A DNA stretch of 64,000 bases from JBDTSW01 sp963807385 (GCA_963807385.1 CAWEBQ010000004.1:157745-221744), one strand, 5' to 3'; counted from the first letter of the stretch, positions 8,356 through 17,975 are shown. The notes: a model not told the origin generated them from the letters alone. Translations and numbers: made by a program.

Positions 8356-9215
8356 GGGTCATGGTCACCGGGGCGGGCGGGATGCTCGGGCGCGACGTGG
8401 TCGCGGCGTTCTCGGCGCGCGGGCACGAGGTCGTCGCGCTGGATCGCTCCGAGCTGGACATCACCGACGGCCCGCGAGTGGACACGACCGTCGCGCGCGT
8501 CGAGCCGGACGCGATCGTCAACTGCGCCGCCTACACCGACGTCGACGGCGCCGAGTCCAACGAGCGCGCCGCCATGGAGATCAACGACACCGGCGCCGGG
8601 CTGCTGGCCGTCGCGGCCGGGACCGTCGGGGCCAAGATCATCTATCCGTCCTCCGACTACGTCTTCGACGGCCACAAGGGGACGCCCTACCTCGAGTCCG
8701 ACATGCCGCACCCGCTATCGGCCTACGGGCGAACCAAGCTCGCCGGCGAGACCTCCGTCGCCGTAGCGAACACCCGTCACCTGGTCGTCCGCACCTCGTG
8801 GCTCTTCGGCGTCGGCGGCAAGAACTTCGTGGAGACCATGCTCCGCATCGGCGGGGAGCAGGACGAGGTGCTCGTCGTCTCCGACCAGGTCGGCGCCCCC
8901 ACCTACACCCCGCACCTGGCGGGCGCGATCGCCCTGCTCGCCGAGTCCGAGGATTACGGCGTCCACCATGTGACCGCGAGCGGTCAGTGCTCGTGGTTCG
9001 AGTTCGCGCAGGAGATCTTCGACCAGGCGGGGATGGGCACGCGGGTGATGGCCGCGCGCACCTCGATGCTCGACAGACCGGCCCCCCGGCCGGCGTACTC
9101 GGTGCTGGCAAGCGAATGGAGCCACCCCGCCGTCCTGCCCCACTGGCGGGAGGCGCTTGTGGACTACATGGCCGCGCGCCAGGGCGCCGGCGCGACGACG
9201 GCAGGCCCGGGATGA
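8352..9215 (+). CDS. rmlD: dTDP-4-dehydrorhamnose reductase
   Basis: This 287-residue NAD(P)H-dependent extended SDR catalyses the last step of dTDP-L-rhamnose synthesis. The Rossmann motif TGAGGMLGRD is at the N-terminus. The strand VNCAAYTDVDGAE, the SSDYVFDG block and the catalytic Tyr-Lys in YGRTKLAGE are conserved. GTG 8352 overlaps the rmlA stop by four bases and ATGA links it to rmlB. The product would feed cell-wall or surface polysaccharide rhamnosylation. Confidence 0.92.
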   Translation: MRVMVTGAGGMLGRDVVAAFSARGHEVVALDRSELDITDGPRVDTTVARVEPDAIVNCAAYTDVDGAESNERAAMEINDTGAGLLAVAAGTVGAKIIYPSSDYVFDGHKGTPYLESDMPHPLSAYGRTKLAGETSVAVANTRHLVVRTSWLFGVGGKNFVETMLRIGGEQDEVLVVSDQVGAPTYTPHLAGAIALLAESEDYGVHHVTASGQCSWFEFAQEIFDQAGMGTRVMAARTSMLDRPAPRPAYSVLASEWSHPAVLPHWREALVDYMAARQGAGATTAGPG

Positions 9216-10207
9216 AGGTCCTCGTCACCGGTGGCGCCGGCTTCATCGGGTCCGCCTATGTGCGCAGGCGACTGGAGGCCGACCCGTCAGGGTCCGTGCG
9301 CGTTCTCGACAAACTCACCTACGCCGGGCGGCGGGAGAACCTGGAGGGGCTCGAGCGCTGCGAGCTGGTCGTCGGCGACATCTCCGATCCGGAGGTCGTC
9401 CGCGGGGCGGTCGAGGGCTGCGACGCCCTCGTCAACTTCGCGGCCGAGTCGCACGTGGACCGCTCGATCGAGGAGCCCGGGGAGTTCATCCGCACCGACG
9501 TCTTCGGGACGTTCGTCCTGCTCGAGGCGGCCCGCGAGGCTCAGATCCGTCACCTGCAGGTGTCCACTGACGAGGTCTACGGGTCGATCGAGGACGGGTC
9601 GTTCACCGAGGCCTCCCCGCTTGACCCCTCCTCGCCCTACTCCGCCTCGAAGGCCGGGGGCGATTTGATCGTCTCCGCCTTTCATCACACCTACGGCATG
9701 GAGGCGCTGATCGTCCGCGCGTCCAACAACTACGGTCCCCGCCAGCATCCCGAGAAGCTGATCCCGCTCTGCATCCTGAACGCCCTGGCCGGCGACACGC
9801 TCCCCGTTTACGGCGACGGCATGCAGGTGCGCAACTGGCTCCACGTCACGGACTTCGCCGCGGCCATCGACCTCACGCTGGAGAAGGGCGAGCCGGGCCG
9901 GGTCTACAACGCCGGCGGGCCCGACGAGCTGCCGAACATCGAGGTCGTGAAGCGCATCCTCGAGCTCACCGGCCGCGACGAATCCCTCATCACCTACGTC
10001 AAGGACCGCCTCGGCCATGACCGCCGCTACTCGCTGTCGGCCGCGCGGATCGGCGAGGAGCTGGGCTGGCAGGCCAAGGTCGGCTTCGCCGAGGGCGTCG
10101 CCGACACCGTCGCCTGGTACCGCGACAACGAGGAGTGGTGGGGCCCGATCCGCTCCGGGGAGTACCGCTCCTACTACGAGCGCCAGTACGGGCGCTCGCT
10201 GGGCTAG
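9212..10207 (+). CDS. rmlB: dTDP-glucose 4,6-dehydratase
   Basis: This 331-residue SDR converts dTDP-glucose to dTDP-4-keto-6-deoxyglucose. Seen are the NAD-binding TGGAGFIGS, NFAAESHVDRSI, STDEVYGS with the acidic pair that drives dehydration, the YSASKAGGD catalytic Tyr/Lys, and NNYGPRQHPEKLIP for nucleotide-sugar binding. The start is fixed by the four-base ATGA overlap with rmlD. rmlC, the 3,5-epimerase needed between RmlB and RmlD, is not next to it and was not seen in this window. Confidence 0.93.
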   Translation: MKVLVTGGAGFIGSAYVRRRLEADPSGSVRVLDKLTYAGRRENLEGLERCELVVGDISDPEVVRGAVEGCDALVNFAAESHVDRSIEEPGEFIRTDVFGTFVLLEAAREAQIRHLQVSTDEVYGSIEDGSFTEASPLDPSSPYSASKAGGDLIVSAFHHTYGMEALIVRASNNYGPRQHPEKLIPLCILNALAGDTLPVYGDGMQVRNWLHVTDFAAAIDLTLEKGEPGRVYNAGGPDELPNIEVVKRILELTGRDESLITYVKDRLGHDRRYSLSAARIGEELGWQAKVGFAEGVADTVAWYRDNEEWWGPIRSGEYRSYYERQYGRSLG

Positions 10208-10306
10208 GACCGCGCCTTCCGGCTTGGCTCGATTCCGGCTCACGGCAAGCTGATCCGGTAGCCCATCGCCCCGAGCCCGCCGGCCCGGCTCGGTAGAGTC
10301 GATGGG

Positions 10307-13300
10307 TTGGCAGCTCAGCGAAATCAGAGTGACGAATCACCCCTGACTCCGTTCTCGGAGGCGGTCAGGGGTTGGTTCTCCGACTCCTTCGAGGCCCCCA
10401 CGCCCGCCCAGGCGGACGGGTGGCCGGCGATCTCCTCGGGCGAGAGCACGCTGATCTGCGCCCCGACGGGATCGGGCAAAACCCTGGCCGCGTTCCTGTG
10501 GGGCATCGACGCCCTATCGCGGGAGCCCGAGCGGCTCGGCGAGGGCGTGAGGATCGTCTACGTCTCGCCGCTGAAGGCGCTCTCATACGACGTCGAGCGC
10601 AACCTGCGCGCGCCGCTCAAGGGGATCGGCGCGCCCATCTCCGTCGGCCTGCGCACCGGAGATACGCCCCAGCGCGAGCGTCAGGCGATGCTCCGCAAGC
10701 CGCCGGACATCCTGATCACCACGCCCGAGTCGCTCTACCTGATGATCACCTCGCAGGCGCGCAACATCCTCACCGGCGTGGAGGCGGTGATCGTGGACGA
10801 GATCCACGCCGTCGCCCAGAGCAAGCGTGGCTCGCACCTGGCGCTCACGCTGGAGCGGCTCTCGCACCACGTTGCGCGGGCGCGGGAGGAGGCCGGGGAG
10901 CCACCGCGGGAGGTCCAGCGGATCGGGCTCTCGGCCACGCAGCGGCCGCTGGAGCGGATCGGCACCTTCCTGGTCGGCCCGAAGCGCAAGGTCGAGATCG
11001 TCGATGCCGGAATCGCCAAGTCGCTTGACCTCGAGATCCGCGTCCCCGTCGAGGACATGACGGAACCGGGTGGCCCCAAGTCCGGCGGGCCCGCCGGCTC
11101 GGAGGAGTTCGAGGGCAACGTGGCCACCCGCTCGATCTGGCCGGCGATCTATCCGGAGCTCCTCGAGCTGGTGCGCGAGCACAACTCGACGATCATCTTC
11201 GTCAACAACCGCCGCGGCGCCGAGCGCCTGGCCAAGCGTCTGAACGAGCTGGCGAACGAGGAGCCGGAGGGCGAGCTGCCGGCGACCGAGGCCGCGGGCA
11301 CCGCCGGTCCTCCCCCCGGGCGCAAGGAGGATTACGAGGAGATCGCGCGCGCTCACCATGGCTCGCTCGCGCACGAGGAGCGCCTAGTCGTGGAGGAGAT
11401 GCTGAAGTCGGGCCAGCTGCCGTGCCTGGTGGCGACCTCGTCGCTGGAGCTGGGCATCGACATGGGCGCGGTGGATCTGGTGATCCAGGTCGAGTCCCCG
11501 AAGTCGGTCACCCGCGGATTGCAGCGCGTGGGACGGGCGGGGCACGCGCTCGGCGCGATCTCGAAGGGCCGGATCTTTCCGAAGTTCCGAGCGGACCTGC
11601 TCGAGTGCGCGGTGGTCGCCAAGCGGATGCGCGCCGGCGAGATCGAGGAAACGGTAATCCCCCAGAACCCGCTCGACGTGCTCGCCCAGCACATCGTCTC
11701 GATGGTCGCCGACGTGGAGTGGGACGTCGATGAGATCGAGCGGGTGGTGACCGCCACCGAGCCCTTCCGCGACCTCGGCCGCGAGCAGCTCGAGAACGTG
11801 CTGGACATGCTCGACGGGCGCTACCCCTCGGAGCGCTTCTCCGAGCTGCGGCCGCGGGTGGCCTGGGACCGGACGGCCGGCGTTGTCCGTGGGCGAAAGG
11901 GCGCGCGCCAGCTCGCGGTCACCAACGCGGGCACGATCCCCGACCGGGGCCTCTACGGCGTCCACCTCCCCGACGGCAGGCGCGTCGGCGAGCTCGACGA
12001 GGAGATGGTCTACGAGGCCCGGCCGGGACAGACCTTCCTGCTGGGCGCCACCACGTGGCGGATCGAGGACATCACGCGGGACCGGGTGATCGTCACCCCG
12101 GCGCCCGGCGTCCCCGGGGCGGTGCCGTTCTGGCGCGGCGACGGCATCGGCCGCCCGGCCGAGCTGGGGCGGGCGATCGGCGAGTTCGCGCGCGAGGCGG
12201 TGTCGGAGACTCCCGAGCAGCTCGCCAAGGACTACGACCTGGACCGGCGCGCCGCGGAGAACCTCGTCACCTACCTGCGCGAGCAGCAGGCAGCCACCCG
12301 GGTGGTCCCCTCCGACCAGTCGATCGTGGTCGAGCGCTTCCGCGACGAGATCGGCGACTGGCGCCTGTGCGTGCTCTCGCCGTTCGGCGGCCGGGTTCAC
12401 GCAGCCTGGGGCCTGGCGCTCTCTGCCCGCATCCGCAACGAGCAGGACCTGGAGGCCGACGCGATCTGGTCCGACGACGGGATCGTCGTCCACCTCCCCG
12501 ACGCCGACGAGGCTCCGCCGGCCGACATCGTGTTGCTGGAGCCGGACGAGGTGGAGGATCTCGTCGTCTCCGAGCTCGGTGGCTCAGCGCTCTTCGGCGC
12601 CCGCTTCCGCGAGAACGCTGCCCGGTCGCTGCTGCTCCCCCGTGCCTACCCGGGCAAGCGCACTCCGCTCTGGCAGCAGCGGCTGAGGTCGCAGAGCCTG
12701 TTGGAGGTCGCGAAGGACTTTCCCCGCTTCCCGGTCACGCTGGAGACCTACCGCGAGTGCCTGCGCGACGTGCTGGATCTGCCCTCGCTGGTGGGCCTGC
12801 TGCGCGACCTTCACTCGCGCCGCGTCTCCCTGGTGGAGGTCGAGACACCTACGGCTTCGCCCTTCGCCTCCTCGCTCCTCTTCGACTACGTGGCGACCTA
12901 CATGTACGAGGGCGACACGCCCAATGCCGAGCGCCGCGCGGCCGCGCTCGCGCTCGACCGCGACCTGCTCCGGGAGCTGCTCGGCCAGGAGGAGCTCCGG
13001 GAGCTGATCGACCCGGACGCGCTCGCCGACGTCGAGTCCTCGCTGCAGCATCTCACCGACCAGGCGCGGGCCACCGAGCGCGATGGGTTTCAGGTGATCC
13101 TCCGCCGCCTGGGAGATCTCACGCTCGACGAGTGCGAGGCCCGGGCGGCAGAGGGTTACTCGGCCGAGTCGATGCTGGGCAAGCTCGAGGCCGAGCGCCG
13201 CGCGGTGAGGGTGCGGATCGCCGGCGAGGAGCGATGGATTCCGGCGGACGATGCGGGGATGTACCGGGATGCCCTCGGCGTACCCCCGCCCGGCGGGCTG

Positions 13301-14812
13301 CCGGAGTCGTTTCTCGAGGATGTCCCGGACGCGATGGACGCCCTCGTCCGTCGCTACGCCCGCACCCATGGGCCCTTCCCGACGGCCCAGCTCCAGCGGC
13401 GCTACGGAGTGGATCCGACCCCCGCGCTGCGCGAGCTCGAGCGTTCCGGGGTCCTCGTCCGCGGCGAGCTCCTCCCCGGCGGGACGGAGCGTGAGTGGTG
13501 CGATGCCGACGTGTTGCGCCGAGTCCGCCGGGCCAGCCTCGCCCACCTGCGCAAGGAGGCCGAGGCGGTCTCCACCAGCGAGCTGGCGCGCTTCCTCCCC
13601 GACTGGCAGAACGTGGACGCCCATCGGCCCGCGGGCGCGGGCCCCGACCGCCTGCGCGAGGCGCTCGTCGCCGTGCAGGGCGTGGCGCTCACGCCGGAGG
13701 TGTGGGAGCGCGACGTGCTGCCGCGCCGCCTCGGCACCTACAGCCAGAGCTGGCTGGACGAGCTCTCCACCGGCGGTGAGATCGTGTGGATCGGTGCCGG
13801 GCCGCTGGGGCGCACCGGCCGCGTGGCCCTCTATTTCCGCGAGGACGTGCGGCTTGCCGGGCCGCCACCGGCCAACGCCAAGCTCGACGCCCCGGAGGGC
13901 GAGATACACGAAGCGATCCGTGAGCGCCTCGCTGCCGGGGCCTGCTTCTGGCTGGACCTCGTGGCGGAGCTCGAGGGGTCGCCCGAGGAGCTCCACTCGG
14001 CTCTTTGGGATCTCGCCTGGGCGGGTGAGGTCACCAACGACGGCTTCGCGCCGCTGCGCGCGCGGCGCCTCTCAGCGGTGCAGCGCGCGGAACGCGGCAC
14101 CCGCCGCTTCGCCAGCCGCCGGGCCGGCGCGAACCGGGCGGTCCAGGGACGCTGGTCGCTGACGGCCCCACTCTTCGGCGACGCCCCCGCCCAGGGCCCG
14201 AAGCTTCGCGCCCAGGCGGAGCTGATGCTCGAGCGCTACGGGATCGTGACCCGCGAAAGCGTGCTGGCGGAGGGCGTTCCGGGCGGGTTCTCGGCGCTCT
14301 ACGGGGAGCTCTCGAACCTGGAGATGCTCGGCACCGCCCGCCGCGGCTACTTCGTGGAGGGCCTCGGGGGTGCCCAGTTCGCGCTCGCCGGCGCTGTCGA
14401 GCGCCTGCGCGGGCTGCCGCTCGCGGAGGGCCGCTACCTGCTGCTCGGCGCCACCGACCCGGCCAACCCCTACGGCGCCGCGCTCCCCTGGCCGAAGCGC
14501 GATCGTGACGGAGACGGTCCGGGCGGCCGCCGCCCCTCCCGGTCGCCCGGCGCCTACCTCCTGATGCGCGACGGCGAACCGCTGCTGTACGTCGAGCGTG
14601 GCGGCAAGGGGATCCTCCTCCTCCGCGAGCTTGAGAGCGAGGAGCTCTCCGAGGCCATCGCCGAGATCGCGACGGCCGCGCACGAGGGCCTGATCCCGAG
14701 GCTCGCGATCGAGCGAGTCGACGGCGAGGCGGTGATCGGATCGGGTCTGGAGGAGACGCTGATCGCGGCGGGCTTCAGCCGTCAGCCGCGGCGGCTCGTC
14801 GCCTCGGCCTAG
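10307..14812 (+). CDS. lhr: Lhr-type large ATP-dependent DNA helicase
   Basis: The protein has 1501 residues, the size of mycobacterial Lhr. Motif I APTGSGKT, motif II VDEIHA, motif III LSATQRPLERI, and motifs V-VI in TSSLELGIDMGAVD and QRVGRAGH are all intact, so the superfamily 2 motor looks active. A winged-helix/beta-barrel core follows, then the long Lhr C-terminal region. Lhr is a 3'-5' helicase used in DNA repair. TTG 10307 is chosen because TAGAGT (10294-10299) sits seven bases upstream and the family N-terminus (PFSEAVRGWF) begins soon after. It is followed directly by nei2, the same pairing as in mycobacteria. Confidence 0.93.
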   Translation: MAAQRNQSDESPLTPFSEAVRGWFSDSFEAPTPAQADGWPAISSGESTLICAPTGSGKTLAAFLWGIDALSREPERLGEGVRIVYVSPLKALSYDVERNLRAPLKGIGAPISVGLRTGDTPQRERQAMLRKPPDILITTPESLYLMITSQARNILTGVEAVIVDEIHAVAQSKRGSHLALTLERLSHHVARAREEAGEPPREVQRIGLSATQRPLERIGTFLVGPKRKVEIVDAGIAKSLDLEIRVPVEDMTEPGGPKSGGPAGSEEFEGNVATRSIWPAIYPELLELVREHNSTIIFVNNRRGAERLAKRLNELANEEPEGELPATEAAGTAGPPPGRKEDYEEIARAHHGSLAHEERLVVEEMLKSGQLPCLVATSSLELGIDMGAVDLVIQVESPKSVTRGLQRVGRAGHALGAISKGRIFPKFRADLLECAVVAKRMRAGEIEETVIPQNPLDVLAQHIVSMVADVEWDVDEIERVVTATEPFRDLGREQLENVLDMLDGRYPSERFSELRPRVAWDRTAGVVRGRKGARQLAVTNAGTIPDRGLYGVHLPDGRRVGELDEEMVYEARPGQTFLLGATTWRIEDITRDRVIVTPAPGVPGAVPFWRGDGIGRPAELGRAIGEFAREAVSETPEQLAKDYDLDRRAAENLVTYLREQQAATRVVPSDQSIVVERFRDEIGDWRLCVLSPFGGRVHAAWGLALSARIRNEQDLEADAIWSDDGIVVHLPDADEAPPADIVLLEPDEVEDLVVSELGGSALFGARFRENAARSLLLPRAYPGKRTPLWQQRLRSQSLLEVAKDFPRFPVTLETYRECLRDVLDLPSLVGLLRDLHSRRVSLVEVETPTASPFASSLLFDYVATYMYEGDTPNAERRAAALALDRDLLRELLGQEELRELIDPDALADVESSLQHLTDQARATERDGFQVILRRLGDLTLDECEARAAEGYSAESMLGKLEAERRAVRVRIAGEERWIPADDAGMYRDALGVPPPGGLPESFLEDVPDAMDALVRRYARTHGPFPTAQLQRRYGVDPTPALRELERSGVLVRGELLPGGTEREWCDADVLRRVRRASLAHLRKEAEAVSTSELARFLPDWQNVDAHRPAGAGPDRLREALVAVQGVALTPEVWERDVLPRRLGTYSQSWLDELSTGGEIVWIGAGPLGRTGRVALYFREDVRLAGPPPANAKLDAPEGEIHEAIRERLAAGACFWLDLVAELEGSPEELHSALWDLAWAGEVTNDGFAPLRARRLSAVQRAERGTRRFASRRAGANRAVQGRWSLTAPLFGDAPAQGPKLRAQAELMLERYGIVTRESVLAEGVPGGFSALYGELSNLEMLGTARRGYFVEGLGGAQFALAGAVERLRGLPLAEGRYLLLGATDPANPYGAALPWPKRDRDGDGPGGRRPSRSPGAYLLMRDGEPLLYVERGGKGILLLRELESEELSEAIAEIATAAHEGLIPRLAIERVDGEAVIGSGLEETLIAAGFSRQPRRLVASA

Positions 14813-14813
14813 C

Positions 14814-15575
14814 GTGCCCGAGGGCGACACGATCCATCGCATCGCGCTCCGCATGAACGCGGCGTTGCGCGGCCGGGAGATCGACCGCGCCGAGGCGCCG
14901 AGCCCACGGTCTCCGCTTCACCACCGCGCCGCCGAGCTCGAGGGACGAACGCTCGAGGGTGCCGAGGCTCGCGGCAAGCACCTCATCGCCCACTTCTCCG
15001 GGGACCTCGCGCTCCACAGCCATCTGGGGATGAACGGGCGCTGGTGGGTCAGCGCCGACGGCGAGCGGCCACGCCGCAGGCCGTGGCTCCTGTTCGGCTC
15101 CGGTCCCGCCCACGCCTCGCAGGCGGGGGGGCAGATCCTCCGGCTGGTCGGCGAGTCACGGGTGCGAAACGACCCAGGCTTGATGCAGCTTGGGCCCGAC
15201 CCGCTCCGCGACGGATTCGACCGCGAGGCCGCGGCTGCGCGGCTTCTCGAGATGGGGGCGGGGCGGGAGGTGGGCGACGCGATCCTCGACCAGCGGATCA
15301 TCGCCGGCATCGGGAACGCGATTCGCACCGAGGGCCTGTTTCAGGCGCGCGTCAGCCCCTGGCGGCAGGTCGCCGACCTCACCCGGGGCGAGGCGGAGGG
15401 AGTGATCAGCGAGAACGAGCGCGTGATGAGGATGGCGATGAAGCGCGGGCGCCGTTCGCAGAGCATCTACCGCGGCACCCGATCGCCCTGCCCGAGGTGC
15501 GGCGGCCGGATCAGCGCTCGGGGTCAGGGCGACGCCAACCGGGTCGCCTATTGGTGTGAATCCTGCCAGGCATAG
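14814..15575 (+). CDS. nei2: Fpg/Nei-family DNA glycosylase (endonuclease VIII, Nei2-like)
   Basis: It excises oxidised pyrimidines and nicks the abasic site. After start-Met removal the N-terminal Pro-Glu (PEGDTIHR) supplies the catalytic amine. The helix-two-turn-helix with NAIRTEGLFQA and the C-terminal zinc finger (CPRCGG, then CESC) are intact; the length of 253 residues is normal. GTG 14814 begins one base after the lhr stop, so lhr and nei2 are one operon, joining unwinding and base-excision repair. Confidence 0.9.
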   Translation: MPEGDTIHRIALRMNAALRGREIDRAEAPSPRSPLHHRAAELEGRTLEGAEARGKHLIAHFSGDLALHSHLGMNGRWWVSADGERPRRRPWLLFGSGPAHASQAGGQILRLVGESRVRNDPGLMQLGPDPLRDGFDREAAAARLLEMGAGREVGDAILDQRIIAGIGNAIRTEGLFQARVSPWRQVADLTRGEAEGVISENERVMRMAMKRGRRSQSIYRGTRSPCPRCGGRISARGQGDANRVAYWCESCQA

Positions 15576-15693
15576 GAGTCGGCGCGGGAGTCCAGCATGG
15601 CCAGGAACTCGATCACCTTCCTTGCCACGCCGACTGCGACGCGGGGTCGGTCTACGCCTCCGAATAGCATGCCGCGGGAAGCGAGACTCCCCC

Positions 15694-16377
15694 TTGGCCT
15701 CCACCAACGTCAGCCTGCTCGAGCGCGTGCCGCTTTTCGCGGAACTATCCGGCCACGAGCTCGGCCGGATCGCAGCGGTGGCGGTGCCCCGCAGCTTCCC
15801 TCCGGGGGTCCGCGTGTTTCATGAGGGCGACACCTCGGACGCGTGCTACATCGTCCGCAGCGGCGACCTGAGGGTCACTCGCGAGCATTCCGACGGTCGA
15901 GCGATAGCGCTTGCGACGCTGTCCTCGGGCGACATCTTCGGCGAGCTGGCGATGCTGGACGGCGGCGCTCGCTCGGCGAGCGTGGAGACCCTGGCCGACT
16001 CGGAGCTGCTCGCCCTTCCCGCCGGCGACATGCGCCGGCTGCTCTCGGCGCACCCGGACATCGCCGTGAAGCTGATCGTGGCCCTCGTGCGCAGGCTCCG
16101 GGAGACGAACGAGCGGGTCGCCCGGCAGTCCTTCCAGACGGTGCCGAGCCGCGTCGCCGGGGTGCTCGCCCAGCTGATCGCGGAGGAGGCGCTCCCGGAG
16201 GGGCGCGAGGGCGTGACCGTCCGGATGACGCAGGCCGACCTCGCTCAGCTCGCCGGGACCTCCCGCGAGAGCGTTTCGCGTTTCCTCGCCACGCTTGAGC
16301 GAGCGGGGGTCGTGACGGTGGGGCGCGGCCGGGTGACGGTCGTCCAGCCACGCCGCCTGCGCTCCTACATCTTCTAG
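15694..16377 (+). CDS. Crp/Fnr family transcriptional regulator
   Basis: The 227 residues give a cyclic-nucleotide-binding domain (about 10-120, with GDIFGELAMLDGGARSASVE as the phosphate-binding cassette) and a C-terminal winged HTH (MTQADLAQLAGTSRESVSRF). The cassette keeps the GE...R-S residues that bind cyclic nucleotide in Crp, so cAMP or cGMP sensing is plausible. No Fnr-type cysteine cluster is visible. TTG 15694 gives the normal Crp length; the frame is open further upstream but without family similarity. Its targets are unknown. Confidence 0.87.
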   Translation: MASTNVSLLERVPLFAELSGHELGRIAAVAVPRSFPPGVRVFHEGDTSDACYIVRSGDLRVTREHSDGRAIALATLSSGDIFGELAMLDGGARSASVETLADSELLALPAGDMRRLLSAHPDIAVKLIVALVRRLRETNERVARQSFQTVPSRVAGVLAQLIAEEALPEGREGVTVRMTQADLAQLAGTSRESVSRFLATLERAGVVTVGRGRVTVVQPRRLRSYIF

Positions 16378-16388
16378 CTGTCGTAGCG

Positions 16389-17030
16389 GTGGGCTTTACG
16401 GAGCAGCGGGCGCGCATGGTGAAGCGCCAGTTGCGCCGTCGGGGGATCGCCGACGAGCGCGTGCTCGCCGCGATGGGCGCCGTGCCACGGGAGCTCTTCG
16501 TGCCGGAGGCGAGCCGCGCCCACGCCTACCGTGACGGGGCGCTGGCGATCGGCCACGACCAGACGATCTCCCAGCCGTGGATCGTCGCCGCGATCTGCCA
16601 GGCGCTCGAGCTCACCGGGGACGAGTCGATGCTCGAGATCGGAACGGGGTCGGGCTACTCGGCGGCCGTCCTGTCGCTGCTCGCCCGGGAGGTGATGACG
16701 GTCGAGCTGGTGCCCGAGCTGGCGCAGGCGGCCAGCGAGGTGCTGGGCGCGCTGGGGACCCGGAACGTCCACATCGTGGAGGCGGACGGGAGCGCCGGCC
16801 TCAGCGGCATGGGTGAGTTCGGGGGCATCGCCGTCCACGCGACCGCTCCGGCGCCGCCCGCAGGCCTGCTCGCCCAGCTCGCGCCCGGCGCTCGGATGGT
16901 CGTGCCGATCGCCGGGGACGGAGTCGACATGCTGACCGTCTTTCACCGTGCTACGGAGGGTGGCGAGCTCGAGCAGGAGGAGCTCGCCCCCGCCAGGTTC
17001 GTGCCTCTGCTCGGCAGCGAGGGCTTCTGA
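16389..17030 (+). CDS. pcm: Protein-L-isoaspartate O-methyltransferase
   Basis: This 213-residue enzyme repairs isoaspartyl residues in aged proteins using S-adenosylmethionine. Typical family segments are VPRELFVPE, the ISQPWIVA substrate region, the SAM-binding loop LEIGTGSGYSAAVLS, and a late strand VHATAPAPP in place of the usual VTAAAPxxP. GTG 16389 lies 11 bases after the Crp/Fnr stop, so the two may be cotranscribed. Confidence 0.9.
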   Translation: MGFTEQRARMVKRQLRRRGIADERVLAAMGAVPRELFVPEASRAHAYRDGALAIGHDQTISQPWIVAAICQALELTGDESMLEIGTGSGYSAAVLSLLAREVMTVELVPELAQAASEVLGALGTRNVHIVEADGSAGLSGMGEFGGIAVHATAPAPPAGLLAQLAPGARMVVPIAGDGVDMLTVFHRATEGGELEQEELAPARFVPLLGSEGF

Positions 17031-17053
17031 TCGCGTAGGCTCGCCGCTACCCC

Positions 17054-17458
17054 GTGACCGGAAGCCTCTACGCCCTCAACTTCTTTTCGCCGGCCTTCGT
17101 CGATCAGCTTCGCCGTGGGCGCAAGACGGCGACGATCCGCCTCGGCGACAAGTCCCGCAAGTACCAGCCCGGCCACGTGGTCTGGATCACCGTGGGACAG
17201 CAGCATTCGCCGCGGGAAAAGATCTTCTCCGCGGTGATCGACGACGTGGACGTCAAGCGGGTGAAGGAGCTCTCCCCCCGCGATATCGAGCACGACAACC
17301 CGGAGTTCCGGCGCGTCGAGGAGACGATCAGCTTCCTCGAGCAGATCTATGGCCGCGACGTCACGATGGAGGACACCGTGACGGTCGTGCGCTTCTCGCA
17401 GATCGTCGAGCCGGCGGGACCCCGGTTCGGCAACGGCGAGACGCCCTCGAGAAACTAG
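17054..17458 (+). CDS. ASCH-domain protein
   Basis: The 134 residues carry the ASCH beta-barrel pattern: LNFFSPAFVDQLRRGRKTATIRLGD near the N-terminus, then PGHVVWITVG and IDDVDVKRVKELS. ASCH domains bind RNA or modified bases and some members are ribonucleases or deacetylases (YqfB type). No particular activity can be assigned here. GTG 17054 lies 23 bases after pcm. The gene ends about 70 bases before the groESL promoter, and a GC-rich stem-loop (17491-17513) between them may end the transcript. Confidence 0.78.
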   Translation: MTGSLYALNFFSPAFVDQLRRGRKTATIRLGDKSRKYQPGHVVWITVGQQHSPREKIFSAVIDDVDVKRVKELSPRDIEHDNPEFRRVEETISFLEQIYGRDVTMEDTVTVVRFSQIVEPAGPRFGNGETPSRN

Positions 17459-17490
17459 GCCCGGTCTCGAGCGACCTTCGGCCGCCCCGC

Positions 17491-17526
17491 CTCAGGGGGC
17501 CAGACCCCTTGAGTCGGGGTGACTCA
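17491..17526 (+). other. Two inverted repeats in front of the groESL promoter
   Basis: CTCAGGGG (17491-17498) can pair with CCCCTTGAG (17505-17513) with one bulge. TGAGTC (17510-17515) and GACTCA (17521-17526) flank five bases and end just before the -35 box. The first could end the upstream transcript; the second could be an operator or a second stem. No U-run follows either. Confidence 0.4.
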
Positions 17527-17530
17527 GATC

Positions 17531-17558
17531 TTGACAAGCGATGCGGCTGGGCTACACT
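17531..17558 (+). promoter_or_regulatory. Sigma-70-type promoter of groESL
   Basis: A perfect -35 TTGACA (17531-17536) and a -10 TACACT (17553-17558) are separated by 16 bases. The expected transcription start is just before the CIRCE operator and about 85-90 bases upstream of groES. Confidence 0.8.
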
Positions 17559-17572
17559 TCCGCATCCCGGCC

Positions 17573-17599
17573 CTGGCACTCTCGTCGTGAGAGTGCCAA
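17573..17599 (+). promoter_or_regulatory. CIRCE operator (HrcA binding site)
   Basis: TGGCACTC (17574-17581), nine bases, then GAGTGCCA (17591-17598) match the CIRCE inverted repeat GCACTC-N9-GAGTGC that HrcA binds to repress chaperonin genes. It sits between the promoter and groES, in the 5' leader. hrcA itself is not in the window. Confidence 0.9.
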
Positions 17600-17652
17600 A
17601 GCAAAGGGCCCGGGAAGCCTTGAAAAAACACACCAACGGAGGTAACTGACAG

Positions 17653-17943
17653 ATGAACCTGAAGCCACTCGGCGACAGGCTGATCGTCCAGGCGATCGAG
17701 GAGGAGGAGACGACCGCTAGCGGCATCGTGCTCCCCGACACAGCCAAGGAGAAGCCCCAGAAGGGCAAGGTCATCGCAGTCGGTGACGGTAATTGGGACG
17801 AGGACGGGGAGAAGCGCATCCCGCTCGACGTCGCCGAGGGCGACGAGGTCCTGTACTCGAAGTACGGCGGCACCGAGGTCAAGGTCGACGGCGATGAGCT
17901 GCTCGTCCTGCGTGAGTCCGACGTCCTCGCCAAGGTCGTCTAG
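17653..17943 (+). CDS. groES: Co-chaperonin GroES
   Basis: It forms the heptameric lid of the GroEL folding chamber. The 96 residues include NLKPLGDRLIVQAIEEEETTASGIVLPDTAKEKPQ-like family sequence with the mobile loop around TTASGIVLPD, and end in the usual VLAKVV. GGAGG at 17638-17642 is a good ribosome-binding site. It lies under the CIRCE operator and is followed 32 bases later by groEL. Confidence 0.96.
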   Translation: MNLKPLGDRLIVQAIEEEETTASGIVLPDTAKEKPQKGKVIAVGDGNWDEDGEKRIPLDVAEGDEVLYSKYGGTEVKVDGDELLVLRESDVLAKVV

Positions 17944-17975
17944 CCGACCCGCACCACGAAGGAGACACGAAAGAA

